Shown piece by piece: positions 47,632 through 55,522 of a DNA stretch of 64,000 nt; the first letter of the stretch is position 1, and each line of letters opens with the position of its first letter. The translations under genes were made by a program, and so were the position numbers. Origin of the DNA: Rhodococcus sp. CH91 (GTDB lineage: Bacteria > Actinomycetota > Actinomycetes > Mycobacteriales > Mycobacteriaceae); the NCBI RefSeq assembly GCF_022554085.1, contig NZ_JAKFYR010000004.1, positions 124,001 to 188,000 of the forward strand. The letters run 5' to 3'. The notes beneath the pieces are model-generated. The model did no database searches, was not told the DNA's origin, and saw only the letters and a list, made by a program, of their open reading frames with translations.

Positions 47632-48474
47632 GTGGATCTGCACACCGTCACCGCCTACGACATCGCCTACAGCCGCGCCGATCTCGCACTCGGGCCCGGT
47701 GACGCCCTCGTAGGCGGCGGAACCTGGCTGTTCTCCGAACCACAGCCGCACCTGCACCGCCTGGTGGATCTGTCCGGACTGGGCTGGGATCCGATCACCC
47801 TGGGGCCGGACACCGTCGACATCTCGGCCACGTGCACGATCGAACGACTCTCCTGGCTGTCCGACCGCCACGACTGGGCATCGGCACCGCTGTTCCGGCA
47901 GTGCGCCGAGGCACTGGCGGCATCGTGGAAGATCTGGAAGCGCGCGACGGTCGGCGGGAACATCTGTCTGTCCTTCCCCGCCGGATCGATGATCTCGCTC
48001 GCCGTCGCTCTCGAGGCGGAGGCCGTGATCTGGACACCCGACGGCGACGAACGGCACCTGCCCGTCGCCGACTTCGTCACCGGAGTCGCGTCGAACCTTC
48101 TGGTGGCCGGTGAAGTGCTGCGCAGCATCCGGATTCCGGTGGAGGCCCTGCACTGCCGCACGGCCTTCCGGAAGATCGCCCTGTCACCCCTGGGCCGGTC
48201 CGGCAGCGTCGTCATCGGTCGCTGCGACGGCAATGCGAGTTTCACCCTCTCGGTGACCGCCGCGACCACGCGTCCCCACGTGCTGCGCTTCGCCCGGTTC
48301 CCCACGGCACGCGCGTTGTCCTCCGCCCTGGACGAGCTCGTCCCCGCCGAGGACTTCCACACCGACGCGCACGGCGCGGCGGACTGGCGCCGCGCGGTCA
48401 CCGCAGTGCTCGCGGAGGAGGTACGGGCCGAACTGTCGGCCGGGGAAGCGTCCGAGAAGGAGGGCCGACCGTGA
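47632..48474 (+). CDS. Xanthine dehydrogenase-type FAD-binding subunit
   Basis: A 280-residue medium subunit of a molybdenum hydroxylase. FAD-binding signatures are LVGGGTWLFSE (about residues 25-35), ATVGGNICLSFPAG (about 104-117) and the C-terminal CO_deh_flav_C domain. GTG 47632, four bases after the deaminase stop. It passes electrons from the fused large/small subunit (next gene, GTGA overlap) to NAD+ or another acceptor. Confidence 0.88.
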   Translation: MDLHTVTAYDIAYSRADLALGPGDALVGGGTWLFSEPQPHLHRLVDLSGLGWDPITLGPDTVDISATCTIERLSWLSDRHDWASAPLFRQCAEALAASWKIWKRATVGGNICLSFPAGSMISLAVALEAEAVIWTPDGDERHLPVADFVTGVASNLLVAGEVLRSIRIPVEALHCRTAFRKIALSPLGRSGSVVIGRCDGNASFTLSVTAATTRPHVLRFARFPTARALSSALDELVPAEDFHTDAHGAADWRRAVTAVLAEEVRAELSAGEASEKEGRP

Positions 48475-51170
48475 AACTCGTCGTCAACGGTAGTGAACTC
48501 GACACCGAACCCCGCCCCGGCCAGTGCCTGCGCACCCTGCTGCGCGAGCACGAGCACTTCGAGGTCAAGAAGGGGTGCGACGCCGGCGACTGCGGTGCCT
48601 GTTCGGTGTTGCTCGACGGCGAGCCGGTGCATTCCTGCGTGGTTCCCGCCGTTCGCGCAGCCGGACGGCAGGTCACGACGGTGGCGGGATTCGGCACACC
48701 GTCCGATCTCCACCCCCTGCAACGACGATTCGTCGACGCGGCCGGATTCCAATGCGGATTTTGCACCGCCGGCATGATCGTCACCGCCTCGACGTTCACC
48801 GACGACGACCTCGACGAGCTGCCGAACCGGCTGAAGGGCAATCTGTGCCGGTGTACCGGTTACCGGTCGATCGAGGACGCCGTGCACGGGCGGGTCAACG
48901 TGTCGGATGCGCACGGCCCGTCGTGCGGGCACTCGCAGCGTGCTCCCGCCGCGACCCGGGTGGTGACCGGCACCGAACCGTACACACTCGACACCTCGAT
49001 CGACGGACTGCTGCACATCGCCGTACTCGGCAGCCCGTACCCGCATGCACGCATCGTGTCCGTCGATGTCTCCGAGGCCGAGGCGCTGCCCGGCGTCCAT
49101 GCGGTGCTCTACCACCGCGATGCCCCCGGCATCGCGTATTCGACGGCGCGCCACGAGAACCGCACCGACGACCCCGACGACACCCGTCTGTTCGACCGGG
49201 TCGTGCGGTTCCGCGGACAGCGGGTTGCGGCGGTCGTCGCCGAAAGCCCTGCGCTCGCGCAACGGGCACTCGGGTCGATCCGCGTCGAGTACGAGGAGTT
49301 GCCCTTCGTCCTCGATCCGGATCGGGCCCGGCGGCCGGGTGCTCCGCTGCTGCACTCCGACAAGACCGCCGAGGCGCGCATCGCAGATCCGTACCGCAAC
49401 GTCGTCGCCGAACTCCACGGCGGCAGCGGTGACGTCGACGCCGCGGTCGCGTCCGCCGCAGCGGTCGTGCGGGGCCGCTGGCAGACGCAACGCGTCCAGC
49501 ACGCACATCTCGAAACCCATGGCGCCATCGGCCTTCTCGATGACACCGGGCGCCTCGTCATCCGCAGTTCCACGCAGGTTCCCTTTCTCGTGCGCGACGA
49601 GTTGTGCCACATCTTCGGACTCGATCGGGACCGCGTCCGGGTCCACGCCGCACGCGTCGGCGGCGGATTCGGCGCCAAGCAGGAGATGCTGGTCGAGGAC
49701 GTGGTCGCGGCAGCGGTCCTGAAGACCGGACGTCCTGTGCAATGGGAGTTCAGCCGTTCCGACCAGCTGACGGTCGCGCCGTGCCGGCATCCCATGCGGG
49801 TCGACGTGACACTCGCCGCCGACGCAGACGGCATCCTCACCGCACTGGCGATCGATGTGCTCGCCGATGCCGGCGCCTACGGCAACCACAGTCCCGGCGT
49901 CATGTTCCACGGCTGCACCGAATCGATCGCGGTGTACCGGTGCCCGAACAAACGCGTCGACGCCGAATCCGTGTACACCAACAACCGGCCGTCCGGTGCC
50001 TTCCGCGGCTACGGTCTCGGCCAGGTGATCTTCGCCGTCGAATCCGCGATGGACGAACTCGCCGTCGAGCTCGGTCTCGATCCCTACGAATTCCGCAGGC
50101 GCAATGTCGTGGTACCGGGCGACCCACTGGTCGCCGCGCATCCCGAAGGTGCCGACCTGATGTACGGCAGCTACGGCCTCGACCAGTGCCTCGGCCTGGC
50201 GCAACGGGCGATGTCCCGCAGCGGCGGGCGTCCCGCGCCGGCCGGCGACCACTGGCGCGTCGGTGAGGGCATGGCGCTGGCGATGATCGCCACCAATCCC
50301 CCGAACGGCCACATCTCCGACGCGTCGATCGAACTGTGTGCTGACGGGCGGTATCTCGCCCGCGTCGGCACCGCAGAGTTCGGCAACGGCACCACCACCG
50401 TGCACACCCAGATCGCCGCGACCGCACTCGGCACCACGCCCGACCGTGTCGTCGTGCACCAGTCCGACACGGACGTCACGACACACGACACCGGCGCGTT
50501 CGGCTCCTCGGGCACGGTGGTCGCGTCGAAGGCATTGCTGGCCGCATCGCAGGAGTTGCGAAGCAGGATGGCGAAGGTCGCCGCGGAGATCACCGGGACG
50601 GATCCCGATCGAGCGGAACTGAGGCCTGACGGTGTCCGATGCGGTGATCGCCTCGTCTCCGCGGCCGAGCTGCTGGAGGCCGGTGGTGGCGGGCGGTTAC
50701 GTGCCGAAGGCAGGCATGGTGGCCTGCCGCGTTCGCTGTCGTTCAACGTGCAGGCTTTCCGTGTCGCCGTCGACATCCGCACAGGTGAGGTGCAGATCCT
50801 CCGGTCGATCCAGGCCGCCGACGCCGGTACCGTCCTCAATCCCGAACAGTGCCGCGGGCAGATCGAAGGAGGCGCGGCACAGGCACTCGGGGCATCGATG
50901 TACGAGGAGATCCTCACCGACGACGAAGGCCGCGTGACGACGGATGTGCTGCGCAACTATCACATTCCGCAGTACGCCGACGTGCCGCGCACCGAGGTCT
51001 ATTTCGCCGACACCTACGACGAACTCGGTCCGATGGGAGCGAAGTCGATGAGTGAGGCACCGTTCAACCCCGTCGCCCCGGCCCTCGCGAACGCGGTCCG
51101 CAACGCGATCGGTGCGCGGCCGCACGAGTTGCCGCTCTCGCGCGACCGCATCTGGCGTCTGCTGCAGTAG
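48471..51170 (+). CDS. Fused [2Fe-2S]-molybdopterin xanthine dehydrogenase-type subunit
   Basis: An 899-residue fusion of the small and large subunits of a molybdenum hydroxylase. Residues 1-145: plant-type [2Fe-2S] (CDAGDCGACSV) and the second [2Fe-2S] domain (CGFCTAGM, CRCTGY). Residues about 165-899: Mo-cofactor domains with GGGFGAKQE, SGAFRGYGLGQ and a C-terminal catalytic Glu in GAKSMSEAP. The FAD subunit remains separate. Probable substrates are hypoxanthine/xanthine, given the purine operon. No xdhC-type maturation gene or nucleobase permease lies within this operon. Confidence 0.88.
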   Translation: MKLVVNGSELDTEPRPGQCLRTLLREHEHFEVKKGCDAGDCGACSVLLDGEPVHSCVVPAVRAAGRQVTTVAGFGTPSDLHPLQRRFVDAAGFQCGFCTAGMIVTASTFTDDDLDELPNRLKGNLCRCTGYRSIEDAVHGRVNVSDAHGPSCGHSQRAPAATRVVTGTEPYTLDTSIDGLLHIAVLGSPYPHARIVSVDVSEAEALPGVHAVLYHRDAPGIAYSTARHENRTDDPDDTRLFDRVVRFRGQRVAAVVAESPALAQRALGSIRVEYEELPFVLDPDRARRPGAPLLHSDKTAEARIADPYRNVVAELHGGSGDVDAAVASAAAVVRGRWQTQRVQHAHLETHGAIGLLDDTGRLVIRSSTQVPFLVRDELCHIFGLDRDRVRVHAARVGGGFGAKQEMLVEDVVAAAVLKTGRPVQWEFSRSDQLTVAPCRHPMRVDVTLAADADGILTALAIDVLADAGAYGNHSPGVMFHGCTESIAVYRCPNKRVDAESVYTNNRPSGAFRGYGLGQVIFAVESAMDELAVELGLDPYEFRRRNVVVPGDPLVAAHPEGADLMYGSYGLDQCLGLAQRAMSRSGGRPAPAGDHWRVGEGMALAMIATNPPNGHISDASIELCADGRYLARVGTAEFGNGTTTVHTQIAATALGTTPDRVVVHQSDTDVTTHDTGAFGSSGTVVASKALLAASQELRSRMAKVAAEITGTDPDRAELRPDGVRCGDRLVSAAELLEAGGGGRLRAEGRHGGLPRSLSFNVQAFRVAVDIRTGEVQILRSIQAADAGTVLNPEQCRGQIEGGAAQALGASMYEEILTDDEGRVTTDVLRNYHIPQYADVPRTEVYFADTYDELGPMGAKSMSEAPFNPVAPALANAVRNAIGARPHELPLSRDRIWRLLQ

Positions 51171-51462
51171 ACCGTGGCCGCCGGGAGCCGTGCGGCCTGC
51201 AACGCAGTCGTTACGCGAAGTTGATGCGGGAGAATCGCATCCGTCCGTGCGATGTGTACAGTACTGAACCACATCGGGAATCGAACCGATGATGTCCGCC
51301 CGGCTCTGCCGGTGAACGATCCGGAGCTCCCCTCCGGAGGAGGACCCTCCGGTGACGGGCGCGAGGGCCGTCGCAGACGAAGCACCCCACGTCCCCGGAG
51401 GTTTGCCATGCGATGTTCCCCGATACCGAACACCTTCCACGGCCGGCGCACCCGCTGCTGAC
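51171..51462. other. 292-bp intergenic region before the Rieske operon
   Basis: Holds two dyads: GATGCG-N7-CGCATC (51223-51241) and CGATGTG-N13-CACATCG (51250-51276). A CCTCCGGAGG palindrome lies near 51335. No tRNA or convincing gene; likely promoter/operator region of the downstream operon. Confidence 0.5.
51250..51276. promoter_or_regulatory. CGATGTG-N13-CACATCG dyad, candidate operator
   Basis: Perfect 7-bp inverted arms in the promoter region of the Rieske operon, with a nested GTACAGTAC centre. The CGATGTG 7-mer recurs upstream of the 2OG oxygenase gene (58875-58881). Confidence 0.4.
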
Positions 51463-51594
51463 ATGAGCGGCACGATCTCGTCCACCCTCACGCTGGTAGG
51501 ACGATTCGATCCGGGAGCCGTGGCGCACTTCGTCTCCCCCGGCTCCGACGTCGTCCTCGATCTCACTTCGACCGAGAGGAACCCGGACCGATGA
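51463..51594 (+). CDS. Possible small leader protein (43 aa) coupled to the Rieske gene
   Basis: Frame ATG 51463 to TGA 51594, whose stop overlaps the Rieske start (ATGA). It reads MSGTISSTLTLVGRFDP and ends in a charged TSTERNPDR tail. There is no good ribosome site, and it may be the relic of a longer gene or simply the region that couples translation. No family known. Confidence 0.35.
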   Translation: MSGTISSTLTLVGRFDPGAVAHFVSPGSDVVLDLTSTERNPDR

Positions 51595-52232
51595 CCGTCT
51601 GGACTCCCGTCGCCCTCGCCCGCGACATCGAAACCGGCACCGCGAGCGGCACCACCGTCGACGGGCAATCCGTCGCACTGTGGCGCGGGACCGACGACGC
51701 CGTGCACGCGTGGGCCGACCGGTGCCCGCACCGCGGCATGCGCCTGTCCTTCGGATTCGTCCGCGAGGATCGCCTCGTATGCCTCTATCACGGTTGGCAA
51801 TTCGACGGTGCCGGTGCGTGCCGGCACGTCCCCGCCCACCCGCGAATGGAACCGCCGAAAACTGTGACACCGCACCGGTATCGAGCCGTCGAGAGCGCCG
51901 GGCTCGTGTGGGTGGCATCCACCGATGCCGAGGGCGCACCCGACGTTCCCGATACGGCGATCACCCCGGTGCGATCGGTGTGGATCGACGGCGATCGGGA
52001 CACCGCCTTCTCCCTCCTCGGCCCGGACGGAATCGACGCGGGCGCAGTCGTCACCGGCACGCTCGACGGAACCGACGTGATCGCCGGAATCCAGACGATC
52101 GACGCACAGACCACGGCCGTGCACGTCGTCGCCGCCGGCGTCGTGCCGGCCGCCACCGTGAACGCCCTCGTCCTCCGACTGCACGAACTCCGTGACTCCG
52201 TGTCGCCCACACGAGAGGTGACGACCGCGTGA
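51591..52232 (+). CDS. Stand-alone Rieske [2Fe-2S] protein
   Basis: A 213-residue cytosolic protein with a complete Rieske site: CPHRG (C45, H47) and CLYHGWQF (C64, H67), spaced as in oxygenase alpha subunits, followed by the SAGLVWVAS strand. The remaining about 100 residues have no mononuclear-iron motif and look like a degenerate oxygenase C-terminus (TGTLDGTDVIAGIQTIDAQT). It should act as electron donor subunit. The next gene is GST-fold; the catalytic partner lies four genes on (55519). ATG 51591 overlaps the 43-aa frame, and its own stop overlaps the GST start. Confidence 0.9.
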   Translation: MTVWTPVALARDIETGTASGTTVDGQSVALWRGTDDAVHAWADRCPHRGMRLSFGFVREDRLVCLYHGWQFDGAGACRHVPAHPRMEPPKTVTPHRYRAVESAGLVWVASTDAEGAPDVPDTAITPVRSVWIDGDRDTAFSLLGPDGIDAGAVVTGTLDGTDVIAGIQTIDAQTTAVHVVAAGVVPAATVNALVLRLHELRDSVSPTREVTTA

Positions 52233-52816
52233 ACGTTCCCGTCCTGCACGACTTCCCGCTCGACCCACGGTGCTACTCGGTGCGGCTGGCCCTGGCACTG
52301 CTCCACATCGAGCACGAGGTACGACCGGTCGACGTGATGCCGGGCCGCGAGCATCTCACCGGCATCTACCGTGACCTCACCCCGACCGGGTCGCTTCCTG
52401 TCTTCGAGACCGGAACGACGGCACTCGTCGGATCGGTCGACGTTCTCGTCCATCTCGCCGACGGAACCGAATGGGCAGCACCGACCACAGACTGGATCGA
52501 CTTCGCGACCGGACCGCTCGAGGAGTTCTACTCCTGCCGGGAACAAGCGCTGTACACAACGGATCCCGTCGATGTCACGGCTGCTCGCGCAGCGATGCGA
52601 ACTCTCGACGACCTGCTCGCCTGCCGCACGACGGACGAAGCGTGGGTGGCCACCGACCGGCCGACCGTCGCCGATCTCGCGCTGTTCCCCGCCGCCGCTC
52701 TGAGCCGGGACATCGGGATCGACCACGACCGCTACCCGGCTCTGCGCAGCTGGATCCGGCGCATCAAGCAGCGTTCCGGCTTCGTGGAGATGCCCGGTAT
52801 CCCCGTCTTTCCCTGA
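52229..52816 (+). CDS. GST-fold protein, probably structural
   Basis: A 195-residue protein with GST N-terminal thioredoxin-like and C-terminal helical domains. The cis-Pro is present (TGSLPVFE), but the usual glutathione-holding Glu-Ser pair is altered (LVGSVDVLVHL) and the catalytic Ser/Cys position reads DPRCYSVRLAL. The organism makes mycothiol (mshB in this window), so glutathione use is unlikely. GTG 52229 overlaps the Rieske stop. The analogy is NdmE, a GST-like protein needed to assemble a Rieske N-demethylase. Confidence 0.85.
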   Translation: MNVPVLHDFPLDPRCYSVRLALALLHIEHEVRPVDVMPGREHLTGIYRDLTPTGSLPVFETGTTALVGSVDVLVHLADGTEWAAPTTDWIDFATGPLEEFYSCREQALYTTDPVDVTAARAAMRTLDDLLACRTTDEAWVATDRPTVADLALFPAAALSRDIGIDHDRYPALRSWIRRIKQRSGFVEMPGIPVFP

Positions 52817-52849
52817 TCTTTCCGACTGCCCGTTCCGAAAGGACGCACC

Positions 52850-53350
52850 ATGCAACAGTCCACCGTCGACGCGGTGATCCGTGGCCTCGAGAAGGCCGGC
52901 GTCACCACCGTGTGCTACCTGCCCGACTCCTTGTTCAAGGAGCTCTACCCCGCCCTCGACGCCCACCCCACGATCCGCACCATCCAGGTCACCAACGAGG
53001 GTGAGGGCGCCGCGATCTGCGGCGGAATCTTCCTGTCCGGCACGCGCGCCGCGCTCATCATGGAGAACTCCGGTCTGCGCGCCTCCGTCGAACCCCTCGC
53101 CCGCATGGGCCTGGGAGCAGGCATCCCGGTGATCATGCTCATGAGCTATCGCGGCGAACTCGGTGAGAACAACTGGTGGGCCGTGCCGCACGGCATCACG
53201 ATGGAGCCGATCCTCGACGCTCTGCGCATCCCGTACCGCATCGTGCGGGAGGAGGACGCGATCGAACGCGCCATCCGCGACGCCTTCGCGTGGTCCTACT
53301 CCGCCTACCACCATTCCGCCATCGCCCTCGGAGGAGGACTCGTCCGTTGA
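52850..53350 (+). CDS. ThDP-dependent decarboxylase, alpha (PYR-domain) subunit, sulfopyruvate/phosphonopyruvate type
   Basis: A 166-residue protein equal in length to the ComD subunit of sulfopyruvate decarboxylase. It has the ThDP N-terminal (PYR) fold with the catalytic Glu in TNEGEGAAICGG (about residue 50) and MENSGLRASVEPL, PVIMLMSYRGE. It should form an alpha-beta enzyme with the next gene and decarboxylate a 2-oxo acid to an aldehyde. ATG 52850 follows GAAAGGA. The substrate is unknown. Confidence 0.85.
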   Translation: MQQSTVDAVIRGLEKAGVTTVCYLPDSLFKELYPALDAHPTIRTIQVTNEGEGAAICGGIFLSGTRAALIMENSGLRASVEPLARMGLGAGIPVIMLMSYRGELGENNWWAVPHGITMEPILDALRIPYRIVREEDAIERAIRDAFAWSYSAYHHSAIALGGGLVR

Positions 53351-53970
53351 CCACCATGCGCATGACCCGATTCGAGTGCATGCAGGCACTCGCCGCCCGG
53401 CTCGAGAACGAACTCGTCATCCTCTCCCTCGGCGCGAGCGTCGACGAGTGGTACAACGCCGCCCCGCACATGCGTGAGGCCAGCCTGTTCCAGCAGCAAC
53501 TCGGCTGCGTGACCCCGCAGGCGTTCGGCCTCGCGGTGGGCCTGCCGCACCGCCGCATCGTCTCGCTCGACACCGACGGCGGCATGCTGTTCAACCTCGG
53601 CATCCTCGCGACCCTCGCCAACGAGCAGCCCCGCAACCTGTTCACGGTGGTGTGGGACAACGAGTGCTATCAGTCCATCGGCGGCCCGCCGACCCACACC
53701 GCGAAGGGCAAGGTCGACATCGCCGCGATCGCCCGCGGCGCCGGAATCGAGAAGGCCTACACCGCAGAAACCCTCGAGGAGTTCGACAAGCACTGCGTGG
53801 CGGGACTGTCCGCCGACGAACCGTACGTACTCGTCGCGAAGGTCTCGAGTGTCGTGCAGCCGGGCATCAAGCGCAAGCACAGCGACGGCCGGGAAGACAA
53901 GTACATCTTCGTTCGCCACGTGGAGGCGACGGAGGGCATCACCATCATGGGGCCCAGTGAACACAACTGA
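53347..53970 (+). CDS. ThDP-dependent decarboxylase, beta (ThDP-binding) subunit
   Basis: A 207-residue ComE-like subunit. The ThDP/Mg motif is DTDGGMLFNLG...N (DTDGGMLFNLGILATL, about residues 77-92, with WDNECYQS). TTG 53347 is chosen: it overlaps the alpha stop (TTGA) and has GAGGAGGA eight bases upstream; ATG 53356 is the alternative. Its 3' end overlaps the GMC oxidoreductase start by 14 bp. Confidence 0.86.
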   Translation: MTTMRMTRFECMQALAARLENELVILSLGASVDEWYNAAPHMREASLFQQQLGCVTPQAFGLAVGLPHRRIVSLDTDGGMLFNLGILATLANEQPRNLFTVVWDNECYQSIGGPPTHTAKGKVDIAAIARGAGIEKAYTAETLEEFDKHCVAGLSADEPYVLVAKVSSVVQPGIKRKHSDGREDKYIFVRHVEATEGITIMGPSEHN

Positions 53971-55522
53971 CGGATTCGACTACGTCGTCGTCGGTGGCGG
54001 GTCGGCGGGGTGTGTCCTCGCCGCCCGTCTGACCGAGAATCCCGACACGTCCGTGCTGCTCCTCGAGGCAGGGCCGGACCACGCCGGCCTCCCGCCGATC
54101 GACGCGCCCGCGACCTGGGCGGGACTGCTCGGCGGCGACTACGACTGGGGGCACAGCTACGCCCCCAGCCCGTTGCTCGGCGGTCGCGCCGTGCCGATCC
54201 CGCGGGGCCGGGTTCTCGGCGGATCGAGCAGCATCAACGCGATGCTCTGGTATCGCGGGCACCCGTCGGACTACGACGCGTGGGAGACCGCCGGGGCGAA
54301 GGGCTGGAACTTCGCGTCGCTGCTCCCCTACTTCCGCCGCGCCGAGGACTGGGAGGGCGGCGCCACCGCCTTCCGCGGTGCCGGAGGTCCGGTGCGCATC
54401 ACCCGGCCCACCGACCCGCACCCGATCGCCACCGGATTGCTCGACGCCGCATCCGAACTCGGCATGCCGGTACTCGACGACTGCAACGGGCCGGAGATCG
54501 AGGGCGCCGCCCTGGCGAACCTCACGATCGACGACGGTCACCGCGTCAGCACGGCTCGCGCCTATCTCGATCCGGCGCGGACCCGGCCCAACCTCACGGT
54601 CCGCACCGACGTCACCGTGTCGGAGTTGATCTTCGACGGCCACCGGTGCGTGGGTGTGCGGTACCGCCGCCCCGGCACGGACAGCGCAGGCACGGACATC
54701 GTGGTCCGTGCCGACGCCGAGGTGCTGCTCTGCGCCGGTGCGATCTCGAGCCCGCACCTGCTGCTGCTCTCGGGGATCGGCGACCCTGCACACCTGCGGG
54801 AACACGGCCTCCCCGTGCACACCGCGCTGCCCGGCGTCGGACGCAACCTCCAGGACCACCCCCTCCTCATGGGCGTGAACTTCCGGTCCCGCGGCCCACT
54901 CGGCCCGGTACGCGACAACGGCGGTGGCGCGATCCTGAACTGGCGTTCGGACCCCTCACTGGATATGCCCGACCTGCACGCCTTCGTCGTCCAGGGTGCG
55001 CACGCCACCCCGGAGGTCGCCGCACGCTACGACGTCACCGGCGACGTCTTCGCGATCTCCCCCGGTCTCATGCGTTCGTACAGCGTCGGACAGCTGACCC
55101 TGCGATCCGCGGATCCGGGCACGGCACCGATCGTCGACCCACGCTATCTGTCCGATCCTCGCGACCTCGACGCTCTCGTCGCCGGCCTCGGCCGCATCTT
55201 CGACCTCGCAACGACGTCCGCTCTGCAACGCCTCGTGGAGGCACCCGCCGCGCCCGACCGCCGGCCGACGCGCACCGAAGCCGAAGCCTTCGTCCGCACG
55301 AGCTGCGCGACCTTCTTCCACACCGCCGGCACCTGCGCGATGGGCGTGGGCCCGGATTCGGTCGTCGACCCGGACCTGCGTGTGTACGGCGTGGACGGGC
55401 TCCGCGTGGTGGACGCGTCCGTCATCCCCGTGCTCCCGTCGTGCAACACCAACGCCCCCGTGATCGCGCTGGCCGAACGCGCGGCCGCGTCGATCACCGG
55501 AACCGAGAGGAAACTGCCGTGA
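53957..55522 (+). CDS. GMC-family FAD oxidoreductase (choline dehydrogenase/alcohol oxidase-like)
   Basis: A 521-residue flavoenzyme oxidising an alcohol to an aldehyde. The N-terminal dinucleotide motif is VVVGGGSAGCV (about residue 13), then GRVLGGSSSINAM (GMC signature 1, about 80), GAISSPHLLLLSGIG (signature 2, about 260) and the catalytic His region FFHTAGTCAMG with SCNTNAP near the end. GTG 53957 overlaps the previous gene. Its product would suit the aldehyde dehydrogenase two genes later. Confidence 0.9.
   Translation: MNTTDGFDYVVVGGGSAGCVLAARLTENPDTSVLLLEAGPDHAGLPPIDAPATWAGLLGGDYDWGHSYAPSPLLGGRAVPIPRGRVLGGSSSINAMLWYRGHPSDYDAWETAGAKGWNFASLLPYFRRAEDWEGGATAFRGAGGPVRITRPTDPHPIATGLLDAASELGMPVLDDCNGPEIEGAALANLTIDDGHRVSTARAYLDPARTRPNLTVRTDVTVSELIFDGHRCVGVRYRRPGTDSAGTDIVVRADAEVLLCAGAISSPHLLLLSGIGDPAHLREHGLPVHTALPGVGRNLQDHPLLMGVNFRSRGPLGPVRDNGGGAILNWRSDPSLDMPDLHAFVVQGAHATPEVAARYDVTGDVFAISPGLMRSYSVGQLTLRSADPGTAPIVDPRYLSDPRDLDALVAGLGRIFDLATTSALQRLVEAPAAPDRRPTRTEAEAFVRTSCATFFHTAGTCAMGVGPDSVVDPDLRVYGVDGLRVVDASVIPVLPSCNTNAPVIALAERAAASITGTERKLP

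Noticed and set aside
44608-48153. Minus-strand frame over pucR, the deaminase and the FAD subunit (about 1180 codons)
   Set aside because: Spans three well-supported genes in another frame, Arg/Gly-rich shadow.
51335-51345. CCTCCGGAGG palindrome as terminator
   Set aside because: Only 5-bp arms with no loop; it cannot form a stable hairpin.
52229-52816. Glutathione-dependent transferase
   Set aside because: Altered Glu-Ser motif and a mycothiol-making host argue against glutathione chemistry; a structural role is preferred.
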